Source: Malania oleifera
Taxonomy: Eukaryota; Streptophyta; Magnoliopsida; Santalales; Ximeniaceae
Length of the DNA stretch: 64,000 bases
Reading direction: 5' to 3'
Assembly (NCBI RefSeq): GCF_029873635.1
Contig: NC_080418.1
Location: 12,937,562-13,001,561 of the forward strand
The notes beneath the pieces were generated by a model. The model was not told the DNA's origin. It saw only the letters and a list, made by a program, of their open reading frames with translations, and did no database searches. The position numbers and the translations under genes are program-made. This document shows positions 1-10,360 of the stretch, one piece after another; the first letter of the stretch is position 1; each line of letters begins with the position of its first letter.

Positions 1-310
1 TAAGTGAACTATTAGTGGAATCCTCTGGCTTGCGAGTTAGAGGCGGGGACGTAGGCAAAGTTGGCCGAACCCTGATAACATATTATGTGTCTATTTACAT
101 TTCAGCACTTTATATTTACCACACGTATATGTTATTGTATGAATGATGTGCATGATTTAAATTCCACGTATTTTATGTATCAGCACATTTGGAACCGTGT
201 AGAAGGACCCTAGGTTACCAAAACATATTGACTTCTGACTTAACCTAGGAGAAAAATTAAAATTTCCAATTCACCCCCCCCCCCTTCTTGGGAATACACC
301 AATTCTAACA
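1..310 (+). mobile_element. Sirevirus-like copia LTR, 3' end (cut by window edge)
   Basis: This is the terminal part of a long LTR in plus orientation. It contains the conserved block with GGCGGGGACGTAGGC near 40-56 and the family-typical end CCAATTCACC followed by a C-run and CTTCTTGGGAATACACC, closing in TAACA at 310. The same blocks occur in reverse in the LTR at 59104-61166, to which it is clearly related. No tRNA-iMet primer site follows position 310, so this is a solo LTR or the 3' LTR of an element lying mostly outside the window. The family call is by resemblance to plant Sirevirus LTRs; the LTR call itself is firm. Confidence 0.75.
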
Positions 311-320
311 TTACTGTTTC

Positions 321-450
321 CATTTCCCTCCCTCTTTATTATTTAAATATCATTATTCTTCGGGTCATTACATGCTGTCCCTTTCTGTTTCTATTTCCAT
401 TTCCCTCCCTCTTTATTATTTAAATATCATTATTTTTCGAGTCATTACAA
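321..450. repeat. 77-bp tandem duplication
   Basis: Two copies, starting near 321 and 398, share CATTTCCCTCCCTC, then TTTATTATTTAAATATCATT and a GTCATTACA end. The period is 77 bp with a few differences. It directly abuts the LTR end at 310 and has no coding content. Confidence 0.8.
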
Positions 451-1179
451 CTAAAGTCCTCGGAGGACTTCTTCTCCTAATGGATCAAACAAGCTATTAA
501 GATAAATTTTCTTGAGGTTAATGTCTCTGGTCCGCAGAGAGTGTAATATCTTTCAGAGATAAGATTATATTATTTTTCCAGATATTCTCTTTTAAGTGAG
601 CAGCATTTAATTTTCATGTATTCTTTTTTGACTTGAGTGGCGTGGTATTCCCAGACACCACAGAATTCTTTAATGATTATGGAGATTAATACATCAAGGT
701 TCAGCACTTGCGATATTTGCAATTGTCTGTAATCTCCAAGGTTTATCCACCAGATTCTTAGTCTTCCAACAAACTAATGTTAATTGGTTGATCTAAAGTA
801 ATTTAAGAATTGATTAGGTCGTTGAGTTGTTTAATTAATTTCAAGACATTATGTTGATCAATTTTTTAAAATTTATTTTATTAAATAGGTGTCATTTTAA
901 AATATCATTTTATTATGGCTAAAACTAATCTTTTTCACACATATATATAATGGTTGACTAACAATCATCTAATTGAAGGTTCCTTTTGTTAATAAAATTA
1001 AACCTTAGGAAGTTCTTTGTAGTTTTTGAAAACACAAGAGGTGGATTGTCATTTTTAGAAAACTCGGGGAGTATTGTTAGATTTTACCCTAAAATACATA
1101 TTTTTATATATGGTTATAGTAAATTAATTCGATTAAGTTAATTATGGTTATTAAATTGGTTGAAGTAAAGCTAAACCAA
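451..1179. other. AT-rich non-coding DNA
   Basis: No open frame of interest, RNA gene or clear element end was seen here. A few short AT runs are present. Confidence 0.5.
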
Positions 1180-1279
1180 AATTGAAATTGAATCAAAAAA
1201 ATGGTTACCCAAATTTCTTATTCGATTTGGTTCAATTTTGCAATTTGATTCAATTTTCAAATTTTCTTGCCCACCCCTA
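1180..1279. mobile_element. possible hAT-like MITE remnant
   Basis: The right end reads CTTGCCCACCCCTAG, whose reverse complement CTAGGGGTGGGCAAG resembles hAT-type MITE termini common in plants. Interior AATTGAATCAAA and TTTGATTCAATT blocks form an inverted repeat. A matching left terminus and an 8-bp target duplication could not be identified, so this is a weak call. Confidence 0.35.
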
Positions 1280-1424
1280 GTTACTGCACCACAATTGTCT
1301 CAAAAGTCAAGACTCATTGCATATGTAACACCTTCGAACCACATATTAAAGAATGTAATTTATAAAAGGAATCTGCAAACTATCATTCTCAAGTACCATT
1401 AGAACTTCAAAAATATGAAAAGTA

Positions 1425-1919
1425 GAGTAATAATAACAACAACAAAAACAAAACCTAAGTCTTACTAGGTGGGGTCGGTTACATGAATCTTTTCCATCAA
1501 TTTACTTGATCAAGAGCATTTTCCTCTTTTAACTTACGATATATTAAACCCTTCCTCATACCTCATTTCAGGTTATTTAAAGTCTATCTCTACCTCTTTT
1601 TAAATACTAAAAGCAATAATTAACTCACTTCTTCTCACAAATGCACTATTAGACATACGTTTCAAATGTCCAAACCATCTAAATTGCCCCTTCATTATCT
1701 AGTTCACAATTAGTGTTATGTATACTTTATTGCGTATATGTTCATTCTTTAATGTATCTTTTATGCCCACTTATCCACCTTAACATTTGCATTTTAACAA
1801 TTTTTACTTTTTGTACATATTATTTCTTAGTTGTCCACCATTCTAATCTATAATATAGTCATCTCATAAAATTTCCATTTGAATTTTAAAGGTGTTCTAT
1901 GATCACATAGCATGCCTAA
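1425..1919 (-). mobile_element. RTE-type LINE, 3' end segment
   Basis: Read on the minus strand, this segment encodes the C-terminal part of a plant RTE-clade polyprotein. It has a RWFGHLKRMS-like stretch (near 1690-1660) and the terminal KIHVTDPT motif (near 1490), followed by a short tail of GTT/ATT repeats at 1425-1450 that is typical of RTE 3' ends. Several in-frame stops show that it is dead. It is the 3' part of one LINE whose remainder lies at 8731-9750 and 12598-13930, separated by the insertions at 1920-8730 and 9751-12597. Confidence 0.8.
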
Positions 1920-2533
1920 TGACTCACTCAAAAAATGAGCAGCTTGGAAGTTATCCCAAGTTTAGGAATTCTGTTATGTAATATTAAGCCCAAGGGCTAG
2001 ATCGTCTCCTCAGGAAATGCGTTTTAATCTCAGATTTTACGTTCGTCCAATAAAAAATGCACTGAACTTGGTTTAGATTTAGAGTTTTCAAGGTTGTTCA
2101 ATTTTACTTCTGACGAATTAAATGGCACGTAATTTAAAAACCCTAAAACTAACATTCACTAAATTAAAAAAAAAAATAAGTATGGAAATTATAGTTTACT
2201 TAAGGAAATACCTAAACACACATTACTAAAGATGGTAACTACAAATAAGGAATTAAAACATACAATAGAAACTCAATCAAACACACGCACACGCACAATA
2301 AAAATTGAACCTTTAACCAAATCACGATGCCAAAATGCAAACACAAATAAAAAAAATCTTATACTTGAACGAAATGGATCTAATTAACAAATGAACCTAA
2401 ATAAAAAATAAACAAAAAAAATATTAACTCAAGCAATATCACTCAAAAAAAGGAGAAAGAGTAAATTAAAATTCTTGATAAATACTTAATCCAAAAAGTG
2501 AAATTAGACTTCAATTAAACTAAAAAAAAAAAA

Positions 2534-2578
<45 letters not shown>

Positions 2579-3564
2579 CTGGTCGTGACTGTTGTAGATG
2601 ATGGAGCACGGCTGTGTGCTGGAGCAGAGGGAGTTGTAGCAGAGGAAACTTATTCGGATGTAGCAGCTGGAAGACCTTCGACGAGGGCTGAGTTTCCAGA
2701 GCAGAGGGGAGCTGCAGCGATGCTGAAGCTGCTGTGGGGGCTGCTGTGTGTGGCCAAAGCAAGGTGTGGTTGCTGGCAGCACGCAGTTGAGCTGGTGGCC
2801 AAAGTTGTAGCGGAGAGGTTGGAGTCGGGGGCTTCAGGTCTGTGTTGTGGTGGGGAGGCAGAGGAGAACCAGAGAGAAAATAGAGAGGAGAACCCAAGAA
2901 AAACTAAGAGAAAGAAAGAAAGAGAAACTAAAAAAAATATGGCAAAGAGATAGGTAAAGGGAGAGATACAAGAAGAAGAAGAAGAAGAAGAAGAAGAAGA
3001 TGGAGATAAATGAAAAAGAGAAGAGGAGAGCTCGGTTGGGGGCAGCGCCCAACAGGAGAAAAGAAGAAAAATAGGAAATTTAAATAAAGGAGAGGGGAGG
3101 CTTGCCCTAGACCCACGACCCGGATGGCTCAACCTGACCCAATTGGAGCTGACCCAGCTTGCATGGCCAGGTCACATCACATATCCTTATATATATATAT
3201 ATATTTCATTTTTTTCATTCTCTGTTCATCACCAAATTTGACCCTTATGGAGTCCTGTTCTCACAAAACTCAAAACATAAAAATTGTAGATAATCTTTTT
3301 CTCTTTCTCTATAAATTTTAATCGCCTTGATCGGAGCTCGGACGAAAAAATTATACATGAAATATGAACAGGTATTGGTTTTGATTCCCGAAAATTTTCC
3401 TGCGATAAAATATTACCAAAAATTCATAAATTGCACAATAAAACTCGAGAATAATAATTTTGGCACTTTATTAAAATGTTCAAAAAATTTGGACATTTAA
3501 TTAAGAATATAAGTCGTAAAGCCAGGGTTAAGATGCCCAATAACGCAGTTTTGACGCGTAATCA
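1920..3564 (-). repeat. 3' LTR of the Athila-like element
   Basis: This LTR is 1645 bp and similar throughout to 7063-8730. In minus orientation it carries an AT-rich TATA-like stretch (about 3186-3204), a GAA run (2971-3000), a pyrimidine-rich segment and a GA/CT microsatellite (2537-2577), followed by AT-rich U5-like sequence. The GC-rich block at 2580-2870 has open frames on both strands, but these are shared with the other LTR copy and are not a host gene. Confidence 0.85.
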
Positions 3565-6500
3565 CACCCCCAACTATCGTTTTGCTAGTCTCTAGCAAAT
3601 GACGTGAATGAATTCCAAGATAGTGCTCACAACTACAAACTCCAGTGATCATGAAATCAATGCACATGCGACACAACCATACTATTTCACATACAAGAAC
3701 ATAACTGAATTTCACACAGGCTCGTTCATATTCAATACACACAAGTCCAAAGCACGTCACTCATGCAAGTTTCATCGTTTATATGTTATTTAAGAGCAGT
3801 ATACTCACATGAAGTTAATCAGTGGCACATTTAGAGTTAATGCGGTCATATAAGTCTGAGTATAAACAGGTAAACTCTTGAGGTGTGTGTGATGTGTGTG
3901 ACTCAGTACACCTAGGATACCAGTGGACACCTATAGAACGGTTGCTTTGACTCGACCTAACTGGTATACCCTCAAGAACACTCAAAGAAAATGAGTTCAC
4001 TCATTATATGTGAGGAGGAGTGTAGCGATCAAACATCCCACATATTAAAAAGGAACAAACGCTAAGTATATGGAGTGGACTAGTCTAGAAAGGATCTAGC
4101 CTATCTATGAGGTGTCAGATCCTTCACCCTAACATTTTCTCACCTACTCGCCATATCCAACTAAGACCACCTTAGATCAACTTATTCACAAACTTGTCAT
4201 GAATACATCTGAGGCATTAACCGATTGAAGAATCTTTGTACATGGAAAATATGTGTCGTGTCCTTGATTTTTTGTGGTATTTCTGTGGAGCAAATATTAG
4301 CGTTTCATTTCATACGCATGTTTTTTTCTTGTTCTTTCTTCTGCTAATTCTTCATTTTCTATCTTTTCTTGATCAATTAGGACAATCTTTACACTTCTTT
4401 TGTAATCTTCAAACAATCAATGAGAATTGAGCTCAAATAGTGGTCCATGAACTAAATCTATCTCTAGGGGTGAATCAGCCTTCACATCTTGAGTAGGCTA
4501 CAAAACCTAGGTTTCTATCTCCCCACTAGGTGTCACCTCTAAGCTAGCAAATCAAAACATAGATTAGTATACAAATGAATCATCCAAAAAAAGAAAATTG
4601 AGTTCTATAAACTCTGATTTGATATTACCGCTCAAAATGACGATAAATAGCTCAAGGATATCTCACAAGGTGTCATAGTCGCCACGGGTGCTCTCTCGGT
4701 GCTCACTGGAAACCCTAAGTGCAATGAATCACGTGAATGTGTTTATTCAGTCTCGTGAGATGCCGTGTAAATACAGGAAATTATATAGCCAAATTAACAC
4801 GAATATACTACCAATCGATTCTTCATGGAGTCATAAGATCATATAGAGAGAAACTATGCATGATTGACTCAAGTGTGTAATTTGTAAGTTATACGCAAGT
4901 ATGTGAAGGGTATACACAGTGTTAAACATGGCATAGTGCAGCGTAATTCCTCAGTGCTCCTTTCTTTCTCTCTCTTTTTTTTTATCTTTTTATTTTTTTG
5001 ATTCTTTTGTTTTTTTGTTTTTTTTTAATTAAAAACCCGGTACGTATACGTGCACAGTGTTACATGCGAATGCTCATCCCCTCCAACTAAAGTGGAACAT
5101 TGTCCTCAATGTGAAAGCATAAGGAAAATAGAAAAGATTGTGCACGCGAAAAGTAAGGTGTACCTGAGTGGCGAAGTAATGGAAAAGAAAAACTGAACTA
5201 CGAGATAGACTTGAAAACTAACTAAAAATAAAATAAGATAAAATAAAAGGAAAAGAAGGAAAAGAAAAACATTACAATTGTTTGGCGGAGGCTCAGGAGG
5301 AATTTCGTTTGGTGGCCGCAGGTCTATAAATTGCATCGGCGGTTTTCCAAATTTGAGCCGCCACAATCAATTAGTCGTCATACTTGCATGAAAATCAATC
5401 TCAAATGAATTAATGCTCATCAATATGCCAAACAATACGTGTGCAGGTCGACCCTCATGTGTGGACAAGAAAGGGTTTATTCAACATCGTGTCTAGGAAA
5501 TATGCTTCTTTACGAACTAACGTATAATGGGAAGTTATTGGAGCAATTACCTGTAGTTTTTCAGAAGCATTAACATTAAAAGTTTTACCTGGTTCCTTGA
5601 AAATTAGGCTCTCACCAATCTGGTCACCCTCTTTATCGGGTGTACATATCATCATACCACTGCAGGAGTCTGCCTCCACATTAGGCTCCTTAACATCTGA
5701 TTCAGGCGGGAGTGACGGTTTTACGATTTCTGAGCTCGAAGTATGAGGTACCACAAGTTGGTACTCCGTATGAGTATCAGTCTCCTCATCAACTAACTGC
5801 TCTGCTTCTGGCCCCGTTTCCTCTGATTTTTCTTTGACCTCTTCTGGTTCAACCATGACTTCTAGTGCTGGGACAACTGGTTGTTCGACGATGAGCATCT
5901 CAGGTTGGGGAAATTCTTTCTCACTTCTCGAAGTAGTAGTGGTCTCTGCTGTCTCAAGAGAAACATCGTGTATTTGTTGGTGTGGCTGCTGGTACTCTTG
6001 AAAACTAGGCTAAGGTTCCACGGGCAATTCTTCGTTTTCTAAGATGTCCAACTATGTGCTTATCGCATTAATGGTATCCCGCAATTCATTAATATGATCG
6101 ACTTAAGTTTGCATGAATTGCTGGAGCATGTTCACCATCTGTGTTATGCTATCCTCGAAAAGGTCTGACGACGTACAGCTCGAAGGGATCTGTTGTGGCT
6201 GATATTGAGGCGGAGGGTTATTTAGGCAGTTGGTGGCTCGTATACATCTCCACCATCGATTCTGCTGATAGGGTGTATAGTTATAGGTTCCTGAGTGCAT
6301 CGTGTGTTCCACTGTGGGACATTGTCAGTTAAGTAATCAAAAAATGATAATACCTGATCTGGATCCTCATTGACGGGCTCTTCATTAGACTTACTCTGGA
6401 TAAAACACTTGTAATCAGGGGTAAGAGCAGTATAAAAACAATCAGCTAACCTCCATGATTCGAACCCGTGATGTGAACAAATGCTTAGTAGATCCTTGAA

Positions 6501-7062
6501 TTGCTCCCAGCAAGCCCGAAATATCTTGCATCCTGCTGCACAAAATTAAGAATCTGTTCCTGCAAAAATTGAGTTTTCTGTGATGGACAAAACGCATGCA
6601 GAAATTCACGCTCCATATCAATCCAATTAGTGATAGAGTGAGGTCTCAAGGAATGAAACCAGATCAGTGCTCTATCCTACAAAGTAGTAAGAAATAAATT
6701 CAGTCGAATAGATTCATCAGTCCTAACATGAGAGAAAAACATGTTGCAGGTTAACTCGAACTCTACTAAGTGTTGATAGGGGCACTCAGATTCCGACCCG
6801 TAAAACTCAGGTAGCAATGACATCCTCCTGCGCTGCATCATGAAATTAAGCTCGTCATAAAGCAAAACAGTGGAAGAGGATGCAATGACATATTCAAGCT
6901 GCAAAAAATCAATTATCGTGCACGGTGCAGGTGCAGCCATTTTTCAAAACTCAATTTTTTTCTGTTTTTTTTTTTTTCTTTTTCATAAAACTAATAAAAA
7001 TGACGGGAAAAACATAAATTTGAGACTAAGACCGACATTCCCCGGCAACGGTGTCAAAAACT
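3565..7062 (-). mobile_element. interior of the Athila-like element with gag remnant
   Basis: On the minus strand a gag-like frame starts at 6940 (MAAPAP...) and includes LPEFYGSESECPYQHLVEFE, then an ALIWFHSLRPHSITNW-type segment, as in Athila-lineage capsid proteins. A glutamate-rich segment of about 147 residues follows (5898-5455), with a LRPPNEIPPEPPP-type proline stretch near 5300. The remaining part (3565-5100) is AT-rich and shows no recognisable domain. No pol domains were found. It is a broken fossil with several interruptions. Confidence 0.7.
7039..7056 (-). other. primer-binding site (tRNA-Asp type)
   Basis: On the minus strand this reads TGACACCGTTGCCGGGGA, close to the TGGCGCCGTTGCCGGGGA primer site used by Athila/Tat elements. 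It lies just inside the 5' LTR. A closer match recurs at 58938-58955 in a related fragment. Confidence 0.8.
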
Positions 7063-7676
7063 TGACTCACTCGAAAAATGAGCAGCTCGGAAGTTATCCC
7101 AAGTATAGGAGTTTTTTCGTGTAATATTAAGCCCAAGGGCTAGATCGTCTCTTCAAAGAATACGTTTTAATCTCAGATTTTACGTTCATCTAATAAAAAA
7201 TGCACTGAACTTGGTTCAGATTCAGAATTTTCAAGGTTGTTCAATTTTACTTCTGACGAATTAAATGGTACGTAATTTAAAAACCCTAAAACTAACATTC
7301 ACTAAATTAAAAAAAAAACAAGTATGGAAATTATAGTCTACTTAAGGAAATACCTAAAAATGTATTATTAAAGATGGCAACTACAAATAAGGAATTAAAA
7401 CATGCAATAGAAACTCAATCAAACACACACACACGAACAATAAAAATTGAACCTTTAACCAAATCATGATGCCAAAATGCAAACACAAATAAAAAAAATC
7501 TTATACTTGAACGATACGGATCTAATAAACAAATGAACCTAAATAAAAAATAAACAAAAAAATATTAACTCAAGCAATATCACTCAAAAAAAAAAAGAAA
7601 GAGTAAATTAAAATTCTTGATAAATACTTAATCCAAAAAGTGAAATTAGACTTCAATTAAACTAAAAAAAAAAAAA

Positions 7677-7737
<61 letters not shown>

Positions 7738-8730
7738 CTGGACGTGGCTGTTGTAGATGATGGAGCACGGCTGTATGCTGGAGCAGAGGGAGTTGCAGCA
7801 GAGGAAACTTGTTCGGATGTAGCAGTTGGAAGACCTTCGACGGGGGCTGAGTTTTCGGAGCAGAAGGGAGCTGCGGCGGTGCTGAAGCTGCTGTGGGGGC
7901 TGCTGTGTGTGGCCGAAGCAGGGTGTGGTTGCTGGCAGCACGCAGTTGAGCTGGTGGCCAGAGTTGCAGCGGAAAGGTTGGAGTCAGGGGCTTCAGGTCT
8001 GTGTTGTGGTGGCGAGGCAGAGGAGAACCAGAGAGAAAACAGAGAGGGGAATCCAAGAAAAATTGAGAGAAAGAAAGAAAGAAAAACTAAAAAAAATATG
8101 GCAAAGAGATAGGTAAAGGGAGAGATACAAGAAGAAGAAGAAGAAGAAGAAGAAGAAGAAGATGGAGATAAATGAATAAGAGAAGAGGAAAGCTTGGTTG
8201 GGGGCAACACCCAACAGGACAAAAGAAGGAGAATAAGAAATTTAAATAAAGGAGAGGGGAGGCTTTCCCTAGACCCATGACCCGAATGGCTCAACCTGAC
8301 TCAATTGGAGCTGACTCGGCTTGCATGGCCGGGTCACATCACATATCCTTATATTTTTTTTTTTTTCATTTTTTTCATTCTCTATTCATCACCAAATTTA
8401 ACCCTTCTGGAGTTTGTGTCTTGCAAAACTCAAAACACAAAAATTATAGATAATCTTTTCCTCTTTCTCTAGAAATTTGAATCGCCTTGATCGGAACTCG
8501 AACAGAAAAGTTATGCATGAAATACGAATAGATGTCGGTTTTGATTCCCGAAAATTTTCCTGCGATAAAATATTATCAAAAAATCATAAATTACACAATA
8601 AAACACGAGAATGATAATTTTGGCACTTTATTAAAATGTTGGATAAATTTGGACATTTAATTAAAAATATAAGTCGTAAAGCTCGAGTTAAGATGCCCAA
8701 TAACGCAGTTTTGACGTTGACGCGTAATCA
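7063..8730 (-). repeat. 5' LTR of the Athila-like element
   Basis: This LTR is 1668 bp. Compared with the left LTR it has a longer GA/CT microsatellite (7682-7735) and a GAA run at 8130-8161. A serine/proline-rich open frame (8294-7662, 210 codons) lies on the transcribed strand in the pyrimidine-rich leader. It is probably a by-product of base composition. Confidence 0.85.
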
Positions 8731-9750
8731 CCTAATGCACTCCTCCATTTTACTCAACCTATTTTAACTCTCTATACATTACATTCTCTTCAATTTTTTC
8801 TTCCACTTGCATAATGAATCCAAGAATTAATTTCTTTATTATCAAGTTTAGTCTTCAACACTCCCCTTATGTGACTAAAAAATTAATTCACACATTTTGT
8901 CTTATTCCTACTTATCTTAAAACCTTTCGACTCTAAAATGGTTCTTCAAAATTCTAACGTAGATTCCACTTCACTCCTACTTTCATCAAATAAAACAATA
9001 TTATCTGCAAACAACATACAATAAGAAATCTTGTTTTGGACATTTTTAGTGAGTTCATCAATCATTAAAGCAAAAAAAATAATGATTCAAAGTAGAACTT
9101 TGATGTACACATAATGTGATTGGAAATTCTCTAGATTCTCCTCTTATAGTCCTAATGTTAGTCGCAACTCTATTATCTATATCATTTATGACCTCAGTAG
9201 ATCTACTGCATACTCCTTTCCTAAAAGTACCAAAAAACTTCCCTAGATACTCTATCATAAGATTTTTCTAAGTAAATAAAAACCATATGCAAGTCACTCT
9301 TCTTTTTTCTAAACTCTTCCATTAATCATTTTAAAAGACAAATAGTTTATATTATTGATCTGCTAGACATAAAAAAATTAATTCTTTGAAACTCTCATTT
9401 CTAATCTTACTCTTTATTCAATTAGTGTATTTTTCTTCCATTCCTTTGAAATTTTCTTATATTTTACAATAGCATTGAACAAATTTTTTAACCATATATT
9501 TTCTTTATCTCTTAAACATTTTCAAACTTCAATTAGTATGTTATCCGATCCTATAGATGTCCAACTTTTTATATTTTTTAAAGTCATCTTAACTTCAAGG
9601 ATTTTAATTTGGCGAACCAATCTCCTATTTTTAATATTTTCCTCACTTTTCACTTCCAAGCTCAACTTTTCAATTTGATTTTATTAAACAACTTATTAAA
9701 ATATTTTCGTCACATCTCTTTTATGTTATCTTCCTTAATTATTACATTAC
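8731..9750 (-). mobile_element. RTE-type LINE, reverse transcriptase segment
   Basis: Minus-strand translation gives [15 protein letters not shown] (near 9290-9245), TLCVHQSSTLNHY (near 9110), then ELTKNVQNKISYCMLF and FADNIVLFDES (near 9060-8975), and LESKGFKISRNKTK. These match the order and spacing of plant RTE reverse transcriptases. The catalytic FADD is FADN here, and in-frame stops are present, so the copy is inactive. It continues the 3' segment at 1425-1919 and the 5' segment at 12598-13930. Confidence 0.85.
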
Positions 9751-9861
9751 TGTTAGTATATCTCCCTAAAATACCCTTGTACCCTTGTATGCCTCCTCGT
9801 ACCCTATCAAAAGGATGTCCATGTATAGTTGTTCTTGTACAAAAAGATTTTAATCTTAACA
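9751..9861 (+). repeat. 5' LTR of copia derivative
   Basis: This 111-bp terminal repeat has TG...CA ends and matches 12479-12597. It is unusually short for a copia LTR. Confidence 0.85.
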
Positions 9862-9874
9862 TGGTATCAGAGCC
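9862..9874 (+). other. primer-binding site (tRNA-iMet)
   Basis: TGGTATCAGAGCC lies immediately after the 5' LTR, the standard initiator-methionine tRNA primer site of copia elements. Confidence 0.85.
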
Positions 9875-9919
9875 AAGTTAACCCTAATTTTTTCCCCCCT
9901 GCTTGCTGTTGTTTCGCCG

Positions 9920-10053
9920 CCCCTCGTTTCAGTCCGGCGCACAACACCCTAGGCAGCAAGTTCGTCGTCGTCATTTCGGTTCGTCGCCCCTCGTTTCAGT
10001 CCGACGCACAACACCCTGGGCAGCAAGTTTGTCTTCGTCGTTTCGGTTCGTCG
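9920..10053 (+). repeat. 67-bp tandem duplication in copia leader
   Basis: CCCCTCGTTTCAGTCCG recurs at 9920 and 9987, followed in both by CGCACAACACCCT and a GCAAGTT stretch. The period is 67 bp. The segment is GC-rich compared with its surroundings. Confidence 0.8.
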
Positions 10054-10130
10054 TCATCGTCATGCTCCCCGTCTGTTCTCCCCGTCTCTGTCTTCCACGA
10101 CGTGAGTTCATCGTTGTGCTCCGCTGCGTG

Positions 10131-10296
10131 TCTCCTTCATTCGTGCACTCGCTACTGATGCAACAACCGGAACCGGTGCGCCCTGCCAGTCCTTGATCTC
10201 GTCCCTGCATCTATCTCCTTCGTTCGTGCACTCGTTGCTGATGCAGCAATCAGAACTGGTGCGCCCTACCAGTCCTTGATCTTATCCCTGCGTCTC
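10131..10296 (+). repeat. 83-bp tandem duplication in copia leader
   Basis: TCTCCTTC-TTCGTGCACTCG recurs at 10131 and 10214, each followed by CTGATGCA and GCCAGTCCTTGATCT-like sequence. The period is 83 bp. It is a second, separate duplication in the same leader. Confidence 0.8.
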
Positions 10297-10360
10297 TTGT
10301 GTCTTCACTAGTTCGACGCATAAAAGAGACCACAGCAACAGTTGCCGCAAGGCAAGGTAC

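Larger units (their letters stand above)
1920..8730 (-). mobile_element. Athila-like Ty3/gypsy element, gag-only, both LTRs present
   Basis: This is a near-complete LTR element in minus orientation, 6.8 kb long. Two similar direct repeats (1920-3564 and 7063-8730) begin TGACTCACTC and end GCGTAATCA. They are flanked by a perfect 5-bp target duplication, CCTAA, at 1915-1919 and 8731-8735. A primer site resembling tRNA-Asp (TGACACCGTTGCCGGGGA on the minus strand, 7039-7056) sits 6 bp inside the right LTR. A purine tract lies inside the left LTR. The 3.5-kb interior has Athila-like gag coding traces but no protease, RT, RNase H or integrase that I can recognise, so it looks like a non-autonomous large derivative. 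The gag frames are broken in several places. It lies inside the RTE LINE and is therefore younger than it; its LTRs have diverged only modestly. Confidence 0.85.

Noticed and set aside
7662-8294. A 210-codon minus-strand frame with Ser/Leu/Pro-rich sequence that looks like a secreted protein
   Set aside because: It lies wholly inside an LTR, depends on CT and CTT microsatellites, and its counterpart in the other LTR is not kept as the same frame. It is best explained by base composition.
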